DNA of 64,000 bases from positions 12,138,001 through 12,202,000 of the forward strand of contig NC_134152.1 of the NCBI RefSeq assembly GCF_033958435.1, read 5' to 3'. Under the pieces are notes generated by a model. It had not been told where the DNA came from. It made no database searches and saw only the letters and a program-made list of their open reading frames with translations. Numbering within the stretch: position 1 is the stretch's first letter; each line of letters opens with the position of its first letter. This DNA is from Carettochelys insculpta (lineage: Eukaryota; Chordata; Testudines; Carettochelyidae). The translations under genes and the position numbers were made by a program. This document shows, in pieces, positions 1 to 10,485 of this stretch.

Positions 1-795
1 GGGTACCCTTCCACCAACCACAAATATCAGTTTTTCTTACTACAGATGCCTCCCACATAGGTGGGGAGCACACATGGGCGAAGAGGTGACGCAAAGACTG
101 TGGTCCTCCATGGAACAGTCACTGCACATAAATATACTGGAGCTCAGAGCAGTGTTCAATGCCTGCAGACACTTTGAGACCATACACAAGGCAAAGTAGT
201 CAGGATCAGTACAGACAATACCTCCACCATGTTTTATATAAATCGGCAAGGAGGAGCTCGGTCCCGTGCCTTATGTGCGGAAGCAGTCCGGTTGTGGAAC
301 TGGTGCATCGCCAACAATATAACCTTGAAAGCCTCGTACTTACCAGGCGCTCACAATGTGAAGGCAGACCAGCTGAGCAGGCGTTTTGCACTCACGCACG
401 AGTGGCAGATCCGTCCCGATCTGCTACGACCGATTTTTCACGCATGGGGCTTTCCCCAGATAGACCTGTTTGCCACTCAACACAACAAGAAATCCCCACG
501 ATTCTGCTCCAGGGCAGGACTGGGACGGGGGTCCCTGGGGGACGCATTCGCGATCTCCTGGACGGGCCCCCTGCTTTACGCTTTTCCTCCCGCAGTGCTG
601 ATCCACAAAGTCTTGCAGAAAGCCAGGAGGGAAGGAGCCCGAATGATCCTGATAGTCCCAACGTGGGATCGACAGCAATGGTTCCCCCTACTCCTGCGCA
701 TGTCGGACCGTCCACCGATGCCCCTTCCGGTGGCACCGGATCTGCTCAGGCAAGCCCAGGGGTCCATAGTGCATCCGCACCCCCAAGGCCTGTGA
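1..795 (+). pseudogene. DIRS RNase H and pol C-terminus (frameshifted)
   Basis: RNase H-like signatures are spread over three frames: TTDAS near 45-60 (first acidic residue), LELRAVFNAC near 140-170 (Glu) and STDNTS near 213-230 (next Asp). This is the D-E-D order of DIRS RNase H. From 229 to 795 one frame is open for 188 codons and continues the conserved pol C-terminus (LPGAHNVKADQLSR, then a region with DLFATQHN and a Trp-rich stretch). At least two frameshifts and a stop (near 58 and 198) break the N-terminal part, so no functional RNase H can be made. The last 120 bases overlap the recombinase frame in another phase, as is usual in DIRS elements. Confidence 0.75.
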
Positions 796-1859
796 CTACA
801 AGTGTGGTTAATCCATGGCTCAGCTCCCTAGAGAGCACATGGATGGAGGAAGTGCAACAAGTCCTAGAAAGTAGCAGGAGGACTTCCACCAGGAAGACCT
901 ACAAGCAGAAATGGACTCGCTTCACGGCATGGTGTTCTACCAAACAGCTAGCCCCCCTTTCTTTGCCTATACCTGTAATATTAGAGTATTTACTGGACCT
1001 CAAGAGAGGAGGACTCTCACTATCCTCGTTAAAGGTCCACCTTGCTGCCATTTCGGCGTTCAGACACGAAGAGGAAGGGCACACGGTGTTCGCCCATCCC
1101 ATGGTTACCAGGTTCCTCAAAGGGTTGGTAAACCTATACCCCCCTCGGAAACCGCTTCCACCTTCGTGGAATTTGGACCTGGTGCTTAATGCGCTAACGG
1201 GACCACCATTCGAGCCTTTAGCCATGGTTTCCCTCCGCTTCCTTACGATAAAGACGGCCTTCCTTCTCGCAATCACGTCAGCTCGCAGGGTGAGCGAGCT
1301 TGCAGCAGTTATGGCAACGCTACCCTGCACTGTTTTTTCCAAGGAGGCGGTGACTCTATGGCTGCATCCAGCCTTTGTTCCTAAGGTTTCTTCAGAGTTT
1401 CATATTAATGAACCTATTGTTTTACCCTCGTTTTATCCAAAGCCTCATAACTCTAACAAAGAGGCGCGCCTACACCTCCTGGACGTGAGGAGGGCGCTGG
1501 CCTTCTATATAGACAGGACCAAGCGCATCCGGAAAACGGATAGACTCCTGGTCTCTCTCGCTCCCAAATCGAAAGGAGAAGGTCCCTCTTCGCAGAGAAG
1601 CTCGAAGCACATCGTATCCTGCATAAAAATGTGCTACGAACTCAAGAAGACTCCTTTACTGGCCCCGCCCAGGGCTCACTCCACTAGGGCGGTGGCAGCA
1701 TCAACAGCCTTTTTCAAGGGCGTTGCGCTAAAGGACATTTGCAGAGCGGCGACCTGGTCATCCTATGACACCTTCGCCAAGCACTACGCCCTTCACAGGG
1801 TTTTCCAAGAGGATACCCAGCTCTCGACAGCAGTCCTCTCGGGGACAAGCTGTACATGA
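678..1859 (+). CDS. DIRS tyrosine recombinase (YR integrase)
   Basis: The frame is open from 159; the ATG at 678 is a guess, because upstream codons in this frame overlap pol. Residues encoded from about 800 onward look like a phage-integrase-type recombinase: an N-terminal SAM-like core-binding region (SSRRTSTRKTYKQKWTRF), then the catalytic part. The expected R-H-R-Y set is visible: Arg in SARRVSEL (1284 or 1287), His and Arg in RAHSTRAV (1677 and 1686), Trp at 1755 in AATWSS and a candidate nucleophilic Tyr at 1785 in FAKHY (Tyr 1764 is the alternative). In DIRS elements this enzyme integrates the circular DNA intermediate without making a target duplication. The C-terminus ends 50 bases before the terminal repeat block. 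No break is seen in the domain, so this is the best preserved part of the element. Confidence 0.8.
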   Translation: MVPPTPAHVGPSTDAPSGGTGSAQASPGVHSASAPPRPVTTSVVNPWLSSLESTWMEEVQQVLESSRRTSTRKTYKQKWTRFTAWCSTKQLAPLSLPIPVILEYLLDLKRGGLSLSSLKVHLAAISAFRHEEEGHTVFAHPMVTRFLKGLVNLYPPRKPLPPSWNLDLVLNALTGPPFEPLAMVSLRFLTIKTAFLLAITSARRVSELAAVMATLPCTVFSKEAVTLWLHPAFVPKVSSEFHINEPIVLPSFYPKPHNSNKEARLHLLDVRRALAFYIDRTKRIRKTDRLLVSLAPKSKGEGPSSQRSSKHIVSCIKMCYELKKTPLLAPPRAHSTRAVAASTAFFKGVALKDICRAATWSSYDTFAKHYALHRVFQEDTQLSTAVLSGTSCT

Positions 1860-1909
1860 TCCGATTACCCACCTCCTATCTTGGGTTACTGCTGGGTAGT
1901 CACCTAATG

Positions 1910-2268
1910 TGGAGCACCCACGGGGACACTCGAAGAAGAAAGAAAGGTTACTCACCGTAGTAACGGTGGTTCTTCGAGATGTGTCCCCGTGGGTGCTCCA
2001 CTACCCGCCCATCCTCCCCGCTTCGGATCTCTGTTTAGTGTTTTGCAGGAGCATCCGAGGCGGTTGGTCAAGGAACTGGTGGGGACCGGATCGCGCACGT
2101 GGCCAGGAGCGCTCAAGGGAGCGGCGCGCACCGGCGCATGCGCGGTCCGGCAGAAACTGCTTGGAAGATCCGATCTGTGGCGCCGGGCGAGCCCGACACC
2201 TAATGTGGAGCACCCACGGGGACACATCTCGAAGAACCACCGTTACTACGGTGAGTAACCTTTCTTTC
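1910..2268. repeat. DIRS terminal inverted-repeat block
   Basis: A 20-base arm at 1910-1929 is exactly complementary to 1981-2000. The longer segment 1943-2000 is then repeated as reverse complement at 2206-2268, including the motif GTTACTCACCGTAGTAACGG and its partner. Three interleaved copies of one palindromic module therefore close the element. DIRS elements are known for inverted termini plus an internal complementary region that templates end repair. The assignment of each copy to ITR or internal region is inference because the left terminus is outside the window. Confidence 0.75.
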
Positions 2269-3345
2269 CTGGAGGTTCCTCTCCATTATTTTCCCAGGGA
2301 TTGAGGTAAGGTTGTCCGGTCTATAGTTTCCTGGATTGTCCTTCTTTCCTTTTTTAAAGAAGGGACTACATTTGCCTTTTTCCAGTCATCAGGGATCTCT
2401 CCTGATCTCCAAGAGTCTTCAAAGATAATGGCCAAAGGCTCAGCAATGACGTCTGCCAATTCCCTCTGTACCCTGAGATGCATTAAATCCAGACCCATGG
2501 ATTTGTGTATATCTAGTTTTTCCAGGTAGCTCTTAACTCGTTAGTTCCCCACTGATGGCTGCCCTCCACTTTCCCATATTCGTTGCCTAGCACTGGTGTA
2601 GGAGCTGTCCTTATCCATGAAGACTGAGGCAAAAAAAAGTGAGTGCTTCAGCCTTTCTTATGTCATCTATCACTAGTTTATCTCTTTCATCCAGTCACAG
2701 CCCCACAGCTTCCCTGATAACCTTCTTGTTAACATGCCTGTAGAAACCCTTCTTGTTACCCTTCTCATCCCTTGCCAACTGCAATTCCAATTGTGCTTTT
2801 GCTCTCCTAATTATTGCCCTGCATTCTTCAGCCGTACATTTATACTCCTTAGTCAACTGTCCACATTGCTATTTCTTATACACATCCTTTATGAATTCAA
2901 GCTGACCATGGATTACCTTGTTAAGACAAGCTGGTTGCCTACATATTTGCATTTCTTACTATGCAGAGGGACTGTTTGTTCCTGTGCCTTCAGTTCGACT
3001 TCTTCAAAGTACTGCCAGTTCTCCTGAACTCTTTTCTCCTTCATCTTCATTTCCCAAGGGATCCTGCCCATCAGCGCTCTCAGGGTGTTGAAGACTGCTC
3101 CTTTGAAATCAAGGGTCTGTATATTTCTGCTCACCTTTCTTTCATCAGAATCCTGAAATCCACTATCTTATGGTCACTGCAGCCCAGGTTGCCACCCATT
3201 TCTATTTCTCCTACTAGTTCTTCCCTGTTTGTGAGCAGCGGGTCAAGTTGTGCATGACCCCTGGTTGGTTCCATCAGCACTTGTACCAAGAAATTATTTC
3301 CAACATTCTCCAAAAACTTCCTGGATTGTCTGTGTGCTGCTGTAT
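2269..3345 (-). pseudogene. CR1 LINE fragment (endonuclease end to reverse transcriptase)
   Basis: Read on the minus strand this matches the CR1 copy at 52670-53720 in this window. It runs from the endonuclease C-terminus (ENVGNNFLVQVL, then CSDHKIVDFRI, the catalytic SDH motif) through the linker to the start of the reverse transcriptase ([29 protein letters not shown]). The frame is broken many times and an extra base run interrupts the RT part near 2340. The RT core and 3' end are missing on the left, where the DIRS element sits, so this is a dead, probably old copy. Confidence 0.8.
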
Positions 3346-3710
3346 TCGTCTCTCAACAAACCTCCCAACGCTTGCAATGGTGATGAGATAAAGCTTTTCA
3401 CATGGTCTTTCCTTCCTAGCCCAGGGCTTAGTAGGACTAAGCCTCTTTTACAGCTCTCCTGACTTTTCTGTGTCACATGAAATGGTATCTGATAAAACGA
3501 ATATGAACAATTCTGTAAGTGTGAGATTCCTTTCCAGGTTCTAAGCTCTTTGGTGCAGGGATAATGTTCACCTCTGTGTTTCACCTATCACAACCAGGCC
3601 TGACCCTGTTGTAACAGAAATATTAAATCAGAATGATTTTTTTCAACATAGAGTTACTTAGGTAAAACATGGCCTTTGACATTCCGTATACCCTGTGTGT
3701 ATGATGGTGG
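3346..3710. other. Intergenic, faint SINE-like tail
   Basis: No gene is seen. The stretch at about 3535-3605 (TTCTAAGCTCTTTGGTGCAGGG and following) resembles the conserved 3' tail of amniote MIR/L2-derived repeats, but it is too degraded to delimit. Confidence 0.3.
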
Positions 3711-3765
3711 TGGTGGAGTGTGTGTGTGTGTGTGTGTGTGTATTGTACACACACACACACATTGC
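3711..3765. repeat. (TG)n followed by (CA)n, self-complementary microsatellite
   Basis: A TG run of about 15 units is followed after ATTGTA by a CA run of about 8 units. The two halves are complementary, so the locus can form a hairpin as well as Z-DNA. Confidence 0.9.
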
Positions 3766-4444
3766 AGTACTATGTTTACACATGAAAACCAGCTTTTGTT
3801 GTGACTATCCCCCCGGGCTGCACTCTCCAATTTTTATTTGGGTGCCTGAAATTCTTATCTGGGTGGCTGGGTGAACTGTGTTTGTGAGACTGACATAATT
3901 CTGGTCATTTGGTGTTAAGTGTTCACTTACCCAGTTTAAAATTACTCTAGGGAAGGAAACTGGAATCACTTCCAAGATTAAAATGCCTGCATAGGCACAT
4001 AGATTTGACAAGGCTGACGTTGGTCTTTGTATTGTTACACGGAATGGGACCAAATCCCAAGACTATGGATCGATCAAAACTATTGGCAGAAGTCCTGCTC
4101 TGATCGACCACTGGGTGAAGCAGTGTTGCTGTCCCTTCAGAATGCTGAAGTACAGGGTTATTATTAGCACTAGTGCTATTTTCCCTCTGCCAGCATCCCT
4201 TGTTGGCAAGCAGTGTTGTAGCCAGACAGCCAGCCCCCTCTCAGACCAGCATTGCTGGGAAAACAAGGGAGCCAAAACAACAGGGCACTTAAAGTAAATT
4301 CCAGCACAGCCTTTGAAGCTGTGAGAAAGCACAGGTGCTGCTACAATGTGCCTCTGGGAACATATACAACGATTAGGCTCACAGCAGACAGAGGAGCTGT
4401 GACAGACATGGCTCTTAGCCCCTACTAATAACTTGATGCACACA
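3766..4444. other. Intergenic, nothing recognised
   Basis: Unique-looking AT-moderate sequence; short frames on both strands have no recognisable protein signature. Confidence 0.5.
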
Positions 4445-5270
4445 CACTAACATCCCAGGTGGGAAATATTTACCCTAATAAAAAGGAATGTCCAGTAGTC
4501 GAAACTTATTGTTCCTCTCCCTTGCAAGTGTAAATTAAGTTCACACTACTCTTGCAAGAGCTGGCGTCACCCAGACAGACCAGCCCCAATTTGGCATAAG
4601 AAAGGAGAAAGAGAATACAGGACTATACAGGTATAAGTATGGGACCAACAGCACCATGATTTTTGAGTGCTTTTCACTATCTATCTGCTGGTCGGATATG
4701 TGACAGCCTCCCAAGGCTTCTGCAGCTAAAGGGGTCCCTAAGCCTTGTCCCTTATTCGTCTTTCCGCGGAATTGAGTGACCGATGCTGGCTTGGCACCGC
4801 TGGAATCGAGAGATGCAAGGAGGGTAAGAAGCACCCACACCTAATCTCCTATCTTTAGTGTACACATATTTTGAAATAGAGCTCTATACTTTGTTTTCTT
4901 TCTTTGGGATCGTGGCTTCAGTTTTGTAACTTGTTTGTGTGTGTAACATCTATACATTTCAATAAGTAGGCACTAGCAATTTTGTAACCACATGATTAGA
5001 ATCTAGTTTAATAAATGCTGGTAACCGTTTGTGCATAAGCCTGACTTGTTTCCCTGGGTTACTGTAAAGCAGCTAACACAATTAAAGAACCTCAGCCGTT
5101 TTAGCTATAAAGCCTGGCCATTAGGTGAGAGTACTAAGAGCCTAGCATTGAGTTGTGCCGCCTCCACGGGGCAAACTCTTGGGGCGCCTGTCAGTCAATC
5201 CTGACTGCCCGCCGCGAAGGGACAGTGAGTCCTAGCGGTTAAAGTCACGGATGGTGTGAAACAGGCATAG
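4445..5270 (+). mobile_element. Possible solitary LTR
   Basis: A TATA-like GGTATAAGTATGGG (near 4627) is followed about 380 bases later by AATAAA (about 5011) and a short GC-rich end (CCACGGGGC). This order is what an LTR promoter and poly(A) signal would look like. No clear TG/CA ends, target duplication or adjoining internal sequence was found, so an unrelated repeat is equally possible and the limits are approximate. Confidence 0.2.
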
Positions 5271-5394
5271 CTGGCACCTCACCAAACATCCTTGGCCATC
5301 GGCTAACAAGTGTGTGAACATAGAACGGAGTTTGTATGTTTATAAACTTATTGCAAAGAGCTTCCAGTATCTCTAAGGTAGGTGTATGTGTTAT

Positions 5395-5590
5395 ATCTAA
5401 GTGCCTTGCAATTTTTAATATATTTATCCTCACAACACCCTAGTGAGGGCAGGAAAGGGTTGCTGTCCGCATTTTACAGAGTGGAAATTGAAGCAGAGAG
5501 TCTGCGTGATTTCTTCAAGGTCACACAGAAAGTCTGTGGCACAGTAGAAAGGAAACAAGGTTCCTAACCACTTAGGCATCTTTCATCTCC
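5395..5590 (+). repeat. MIR-type SINE
   Basis: The segment carries the MIR core order: ATCCTCACAACACCCT, then GCATTTTACAGAGTGGAAATTGAAGCAGAGAG, then GGTCACACAGAAAGTCTGTGGCACAG. MIR elements are ancient tRNA-derived SINEs shared by amniotes. The copy is substituted throughout and lacks a recognisable pol III head. Confidence 0.7.
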
Positions 5591-5599
5591 TAGGAAGCA

Positions 5600-6299
5600 A
5601 GGTGGGTATCTTTTAAACAGGCCCACTGTGAACATTTGTATGGCTTGACCGGTATTTATTACAGAAAGATGTTGCTTGGTCCATCGGTTAGCTCCAGAAA
5701 GGCTCAGAGGGTATTAATGGAGAGGAGGACTAGGACTGGCTTTGTAAATAAGTCAAACTGTAAAATAAAATGGAAAGGAATGCTATGCTTTGGCCCCAGC
5801 CAGAATTTTTTGTTCTGGCTTCTAGGCTTTATTAGCAAATGTCACATTAGGATCCTTCTGATCTCCAAGTAAATTTTGAATAAACATGGTGAACAACATA
5901 GACACCTTGTTATGTGTTCTAAACAGCATTTGTTGTGGAGGAACAAGGACTGCTCTTTCCAAGCGTTAGACAAAAATAGATGGAAATTGACATTGGATCT
6001 CAGATCAGAGGTTTAGGTACCTAGATTACATAGAATTCCTGGCCCTCCTGTGCACTGGAACGTCAGAGTTTAAAAAAATCCTTAGATATTACTGCCATCT
6101 AGAGGTGCAAATGTGAGAAAACACACCCCTCTACAACAAAAGCCAACAGCTTCTGAATTTCTGAGGCTAACTTTCAGGGAGGTTTGAAAACGTGACTGTG
6201 AATGCAGCTGAGGAAATACGTATTCACTAATCCCATTCCAGATTGTACTGTCATGTTCAAGCTGCAAGAACAGAACAATGTTTTCTATTCTTCCAGTAT
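5600..6299. other. Intergenic, nothing recognised
   Basis: No supported gene or repeat boundary; short open frames lack family signatures. Confidence 0.5.
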
Positions 6300-6500
6300 T
6301 TCATTCAGATGAGGATTCAGTTCCTGACTTTGCCACTGATTTGCTACTTGATTATGAGCAAGCCACTTCCCCTCTTCTGTGCCTTTCTAACGCTACCCAC
6401 CTACCTGTCTTGCCTATGTACAGCACAAACTTTTTGGGTTATGGGTTGTTTCTTGCACAGCACCTAATATGATGAGGCCTGAAGTCTCATTTGGGGCCAG
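6300..6500 (+). repeat. MIR-type SINE, 3' half
   Basis: The words GCAAGCCACTTCCCCTCTTCTGTGCC and a later TTTTTGGGTTATGGG...GCACAGCACCTAATATGATGAGGCC follow the order of the amniote MIR/MIR1 body and tail. Highly diverged. Confidence 0.5.
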
Positions 6501-6637
6501 TAGACACTGTCATAGTGCAAATGAAAGAACTATGACATTTTGACATGTCTCATGCAATATACTGGTTGAGACCATGGGAAATGATGTTGTTAGCCACTCT
6601 GTATGGTCTGTATATGCAGCAAGTATGAAACACAGCG

Positions 6638-6746
6638 CCATAGAATCATAGGACTGGAAGAGACTTCAGGAGGTTTTCAAGTCCAACCCTTTTCTGAAAG
6701 TAAGAGCAATCTCAGTTCTATCGTCCCAGCCAGGGCTTTGTCAAGC
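6638..6746 (-). repeat. CR1 3' end
   Basis: On the minus strand this is the CR1 3' untranslated tail: the plus strand begins ATAGAATCATAGGACTGGAAGAGACTTCAGGAGG and continues to CCCAGCCAGGGCTTTGTCAAGC. It is a 5'-truncated insertion, the usual CR1 fate. Confidence 0.8.
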
Positions 6747-7424
6747 AAGAATGGACTCTGCTGAACATAATGGAGTTGCACTGATATAACGAGAAGAATC
6801 AGGTCCTTAAAATTCAGCCACAATGTTACCTGGAACCCATATTCCAGACTAAAATAATTCTGTTCCAGATCTACACTTCTCCTCACTGGCCCATCTCAGT
6901 GAAAGGTCTGAGTGAGGGGAATGGATTTTTGCAGTGTATTGTTAGGATTGATGCAAGCATTGCAATATTCCTGAATGCAATGTTTCTTGCATTTCTCCCC
7001 TAGTTATGTACCTTGTGACCTTCTTGTTGAAGTAGCGCCCTCCGCAAATGCCGGCGTTGTTTGGAACAGGAATGATGGGTGGAACTCCCAGGAAGAGATG
7101 AATCTCTTTGCTCTTTACCATTTTTAAGTATTTTTTCCTGCGATTAAATCTGTGCCTCTCTGCATCTGTGAGATGCTCTGAGATGATCAGTGGTGCTCAC
7201 TTGACTAGCTTCTGGTTTCAGCAGGAATGGAAGCAGGTTCTGCAACTCTCCATCCTGCTTCCCTGCCTCCATCTGCCACTGTCCAGATTTGGTGTCCTTT
7301 GGGCTCTACTACAAATGTGTTTTTAAAATTGTCCATCAAAAATTGTCATCGAACTTTTTCTCTGTTACTTTAATTAGCTCTACCCAGAACATATTCCCAC
7401 AGGTAGTGGCTAATGCCCTGGAAT
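6747..7424. other. Intergenic, nothing recognised
   Basis: No protein signature or repeat end was found on either strand. Confidence 0.5.
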
Positions 7425-7635
7425 TCAGTTCAAGAGATCTGGGCTCTTCTACAGACTGTGTGACCGCAGGCAGATGGACCTCATCCCTGACCTCCACTCC
7501 CCATTTGTACAGTGGGGGTGATAATACTGTCTTCTCCCAGCCTCCTGTCTTGCCTTTTGGGGGCAGAGTCTGTTACTTGCCATGTTTGTACACTGCCTGC
7601 CTTAGGTGCTGCTGTAATACAAACAATAAATAACC
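7425..7635 (+). repeat. MIR-type SINE (amniote MIR1-like), nearly complete
   Basis: The element runs GGAATTCAGTTCAAGAGATCTGGG, a diverged core, CCCATTTGTACAGTGGGGGTGATAATACTG, and a 3' tail ending TGTAATACAAACAATAAATAA. Core plus tail order is diagnostic of MIR-type repeats in reptiles. Confidence 0.7.
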
Positions 7636-7639
7636 ACAT

Positions 7640-8430
7640 TCACCTGAAGGTCAAACAATCTGCTCCATGGGACATATGTGCCAGGATGATCTACATGCAC
7701 ACTTACAAAATGTGTCTGTAATCATAGACAGAATTAATGGGTAATCTTGCCTTTAGCAGCTGGCTAGTTGTTGGAGGTGGAATTTGAATAAGGGGAGCAC
7801 CTTGTGGAAAAGTACAGGTAGAGTGAGTGCTTCATGCATAGGGGAGGATACTTGCTGGAGAAAAGACACAGACCCTTACACGAGGGTGCGAAGGTTGCAA
7901 ACACCACCCCCCAAAAAAAAAAAAGGGATGGGCGGCAAGTATTAGAGGCAGTGGGAGGCAATGCCTCCACTGGGTCTTAGCACTCAACCTCTCCACTCTT
8001 CCTATCCTTATTCTGGCCATTCCTGAAAGCTCCCACAACAGTAGCTCATGACTCTTTCCCTGAAAGTGGCTGTGTTTACTTAGAAGTGAAAAACCCTTCC
8101 CAACCCACTAGGATAACATAGAACCTGTGAAAGAGATGTTAAGAGGTAGTTAAAAGCATTTAACAGGCATGTGCCAACCATGAATTTACTAACAAAAACA
8201 GTTGTGTATTATGTCCACAGGACCTTAATTTAAAATTTACTTTAAATATTTCATTAGTTTGTGGCTGAAGCTTCTAAGATCACATCTCTACAAAATCCTT
8301 TCATAGATATTTAGATGCACAACCTGAGTATTCAGCTTTAGACTTAAATGATTTGATCTTTAAACAGTTTTTTAAAATAAATTCTTCAAAAGTCCACCCT
8401 GATCTAAAATCATTGGCCAAGTAAGATAAC
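7640..8430. other. Intergenic, nothing recognised
   Basis: Includes a run of about 13 A at 7912-7925; no gene signature. Confidence 0.5.
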
Positions 8431-8439
8431 CTAGCCCCA

Positions 8440-8810
8440 AGGTTGTCCTCCCCAGCCTCCCACAGTACCCTAACCCTCACTCCCAGCCCTCTGACCTGCC
8501 TCCTGCACCGCCCACCCCAATGCCCTGCCCTGAGCCCCTCAAGAACCCTGATCCCTTGGTCTGGGCCCTTCACATGCTCCAACCCTTATTTCTGAACCTG
8601 ACATTCTCAGCACCCTACCCTAATTTCTGTATCCCAGCACATTGCAACCCCCTGGCCCCCAGCCACCCCAGTCCCTATTCCTGTAGCTCCATGTCCCCAG
8701 CAGCCTGCCTTAACTTCTGCACCCCATACCCTGACCACCTAATACACCCCAACCCTGACTTCTGCACCCCCGCACCCCCAGCCTTCCTTCCATGCTCCAT
8801 CTCATAATTT
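8440..8810. repeat. C-rich degenerate minisatellite
   Basis: Repeats of the type CCCTAACCCTGACTTCTGCACCCC recur with changes over about 370 bases. The complementary strand is G-rich with many G runs and could form quadruplexes. The same kind of tract, in opposite orientation, occurs at 17400-17890 and 58440-58720. Confidence 0.6.
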
Positions 8811-9810
8811 TTGGAGTATTTCTAATCGACTTATGGATTTGTTTAGCATCTTAAAGCTGAGCTGTGTGGCTAAAATGCCATTTAATGTCTTCATTGGCTT
8901 GAGTCATTTGTGCAGATGATAATACAGGTATTCCAAGAGTAGTGTTCATTTTCTGTTTACTTGATTTCATACTAAGTAAACATCACAAGCATTGCTCCTT
9001 GTTAATTATCCCTCATTTTAATATATTTTCTTCCACATCTAGGGACTGTTTACAATATATGTTTGTATCTAGGTTTTGTGTTCATACTGGAGGTGTTCAT
9101 CCACACACTACCTCATGTTACACATAAGAAATTTTAACCAACCCAAAAGAAAATTCAACATGTCCAAAATGGAAAATCTTAGAGGGAACGCTGCTCCCAG
9201 GCCCTGTGCACTGTCAGGAGAGCCCCGAGTGTGCAGCAGCTGGGACCCCAGCATGCAGAAGGGGAAATGGGTAGCGCAGCAAGGGCCCCATGTGCATTGG
9301 TGTATCTGCTGGCAGCAGGGGTGCTGGGGGAGAGGGGCATGGCCAGACTGGCTGGAGCAGGAACAGGGCCAGCTGGAGAGCTAGATGTGCGGGGAGAAGG
9401 ACAGGTCCTTCTGTGGGGGTGTGGCCCACATTTATAAAATAAATACCCGCTCCCAGAACTTCCTGTGTACGGGCCTGAGATCAAACATCACATCAAGGCT
9501 GGCAGTTATTTGAATTAAAATGTCTACACTTCTCTGTCCCAGCTCTTTTCACTAACCATAGGTATTGGGCCTGTGCCATTTGCTTGTATTAATATAACAT
9601 GGATATCTCTGTCACTGCTTGCGGACTTTGTGAAAAACAAAGCAGAGCAAAGTGGCTTTTTCATTCCCACACAATGCTTAGAACGAGTTCATCAGGATGA
9701 TTTGTGATTATCTAAAATAGTTCCTGCTGTGGTAGACCATCTTGGCTTGTCTGGTGTGTTTCATTTAGCTCAAGAGACATATTCAGTAATATTCCCATTA
9801 ATCACTTCAT
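8811..9810. other. Intergenic; short dispersed-repeat remnant
   Basis: Around 9120-9200 the words ACATAAGAAATTTT and AAAATCTTAGAGGGAACGCTGC resemble 59095-59140 (ATAACAAAATTTATTCC, AAAGATTAGAGGGACCACTGC), which indicates an unnamed dispersed repeat. No gene signature elsewhere. Confidence 0.4.
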
Positions 9811-10485
9811 GGCTACGTCTACACGTGAAGCCTACATCGAAGTAGCCTATTTTGATGTGGCGACATTGAAATAGTCTATTTCAATGAATAACGTCTACAC
9901 GTCCTCCAGGGCTGGCAACGTCGATGTTCAACAGCGAGGGAACGTCTACACGCCACAGTAGCACACATCGAAATAAGGGTGCCAGGCACAGCTGCAGACA
10001 GGGTCACAGGGCAGACTCAACAGCCAGCCGCTCCCTTAAAGGGCCCCTCCCAGACACACTTGCACTAAACAGCACAAGATACACAGAGCCGACAACGAGT
10101 TGCAGACCCTGTGCATGCAGCATGAATCCCCCGCTGCAGCAGCAGCAGCCAGAAGCCCTGGGCTAAGGGCTGCTGCACATGGTGACCATAGAGCCCCACA
10201 CGGGCTGGAGAGACAGCGTCTCTCAACCCCCCAGCTGATGGCTGCCATGGAGGACCCCACAATTTCGACATTGCGGGACGCGGATCGTCTACACGGTCCC
10301 TACTTCAACGTTGAACGTCGAAGTAGGGCGCTATTCCAATCCCCTCATGAGGTTAGCGACTTCGATGTCTCGCCGCCTAACGTCGAAGTTAACTTCGAAA
10401 TAGCGCCCGACGCGTGTAGCCGCGACGGGCGCTATTTTGAAGTTAGTGCTGCTACTTCGAAGTAGCGTGCACGTGTAGACACAGC
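9811..10485 (+). mobile_element. Foldback DNA transposon (MITE family 1), copy A
   Basis: Terminal inverted repeats GGCTACGTCTACACGTG (left) and CACGTGTAGACACAGC (right) bound about 675 bp. TCAT occurs directly outside both ends. Inside are many short palindromes built on CTTCGAAGT/TTTCGAAAT words and a conserved CAG-rich core (CTGCAGCAGCAGCAGCCAGAAGCCCTGGG). Four further copies lie at 31125, 36498, 49055 and 61559. There is no transposase, so it is non-autonomous. PIF/Harbinger affiliation is suggested by TIR style and by 3-bp duplications in related elements here, but is not proven. Confidence 0.8.
10100..10465 (+). other. Conserved 121-codon frame inside MITE copy A
   Basis: Begins MQTLCMQHESPAAAAAARSP, continues PQLMAAMEDP and ends in the right terminal repeat (...SAATSK). 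Frames of identical length and closely similar sequence are present in copies D (49075-49440, minus) and E (61579-61944, minus), and a shorter one in copy B (31207-31509, minus). No known domain is recognised. A different frame, ending QQQQPEALG, starts MNPPLQQQ or MDPQLQQQ in the same core. Open frames may persist only because the copies are similar and stop-poor; coding is unproven. Confidence 0.35.

Larger units (their letters stand above)
1..2268 (+). mobile_element. DIRS-like tyrosine-recombinase retrotransposon, right part
   Basis: This is the 3' portion of a DIRS-type element; its left end lies outside the window. In order it holds the end of the reverse transcriptase/RNase H region, an overlapping tyrosine recombinase frame and a terminal block of inverted repeats. 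DIRS elements integrate with a recombinase instead of a DDE integrase and end in inverted or split repeats; all of these hallmarks are visible. The right boundary is set at 2268, where the repeat that is complementary to 1943-2000 stops and minus-strand CR1 sequence begins, so the DIRS copy appears to have landed in a CR1. The recombinase frame is intact while the RNase H part is frameshifted, so this copy is not autonomous. Confidence 0.85.

Noticed and set aside
10100..10465. The 121-codon frame as a host gene
   Set aside because: It recurs inside five copies of a foldback element and runs into the terminal repeat, so it belongs to the element.
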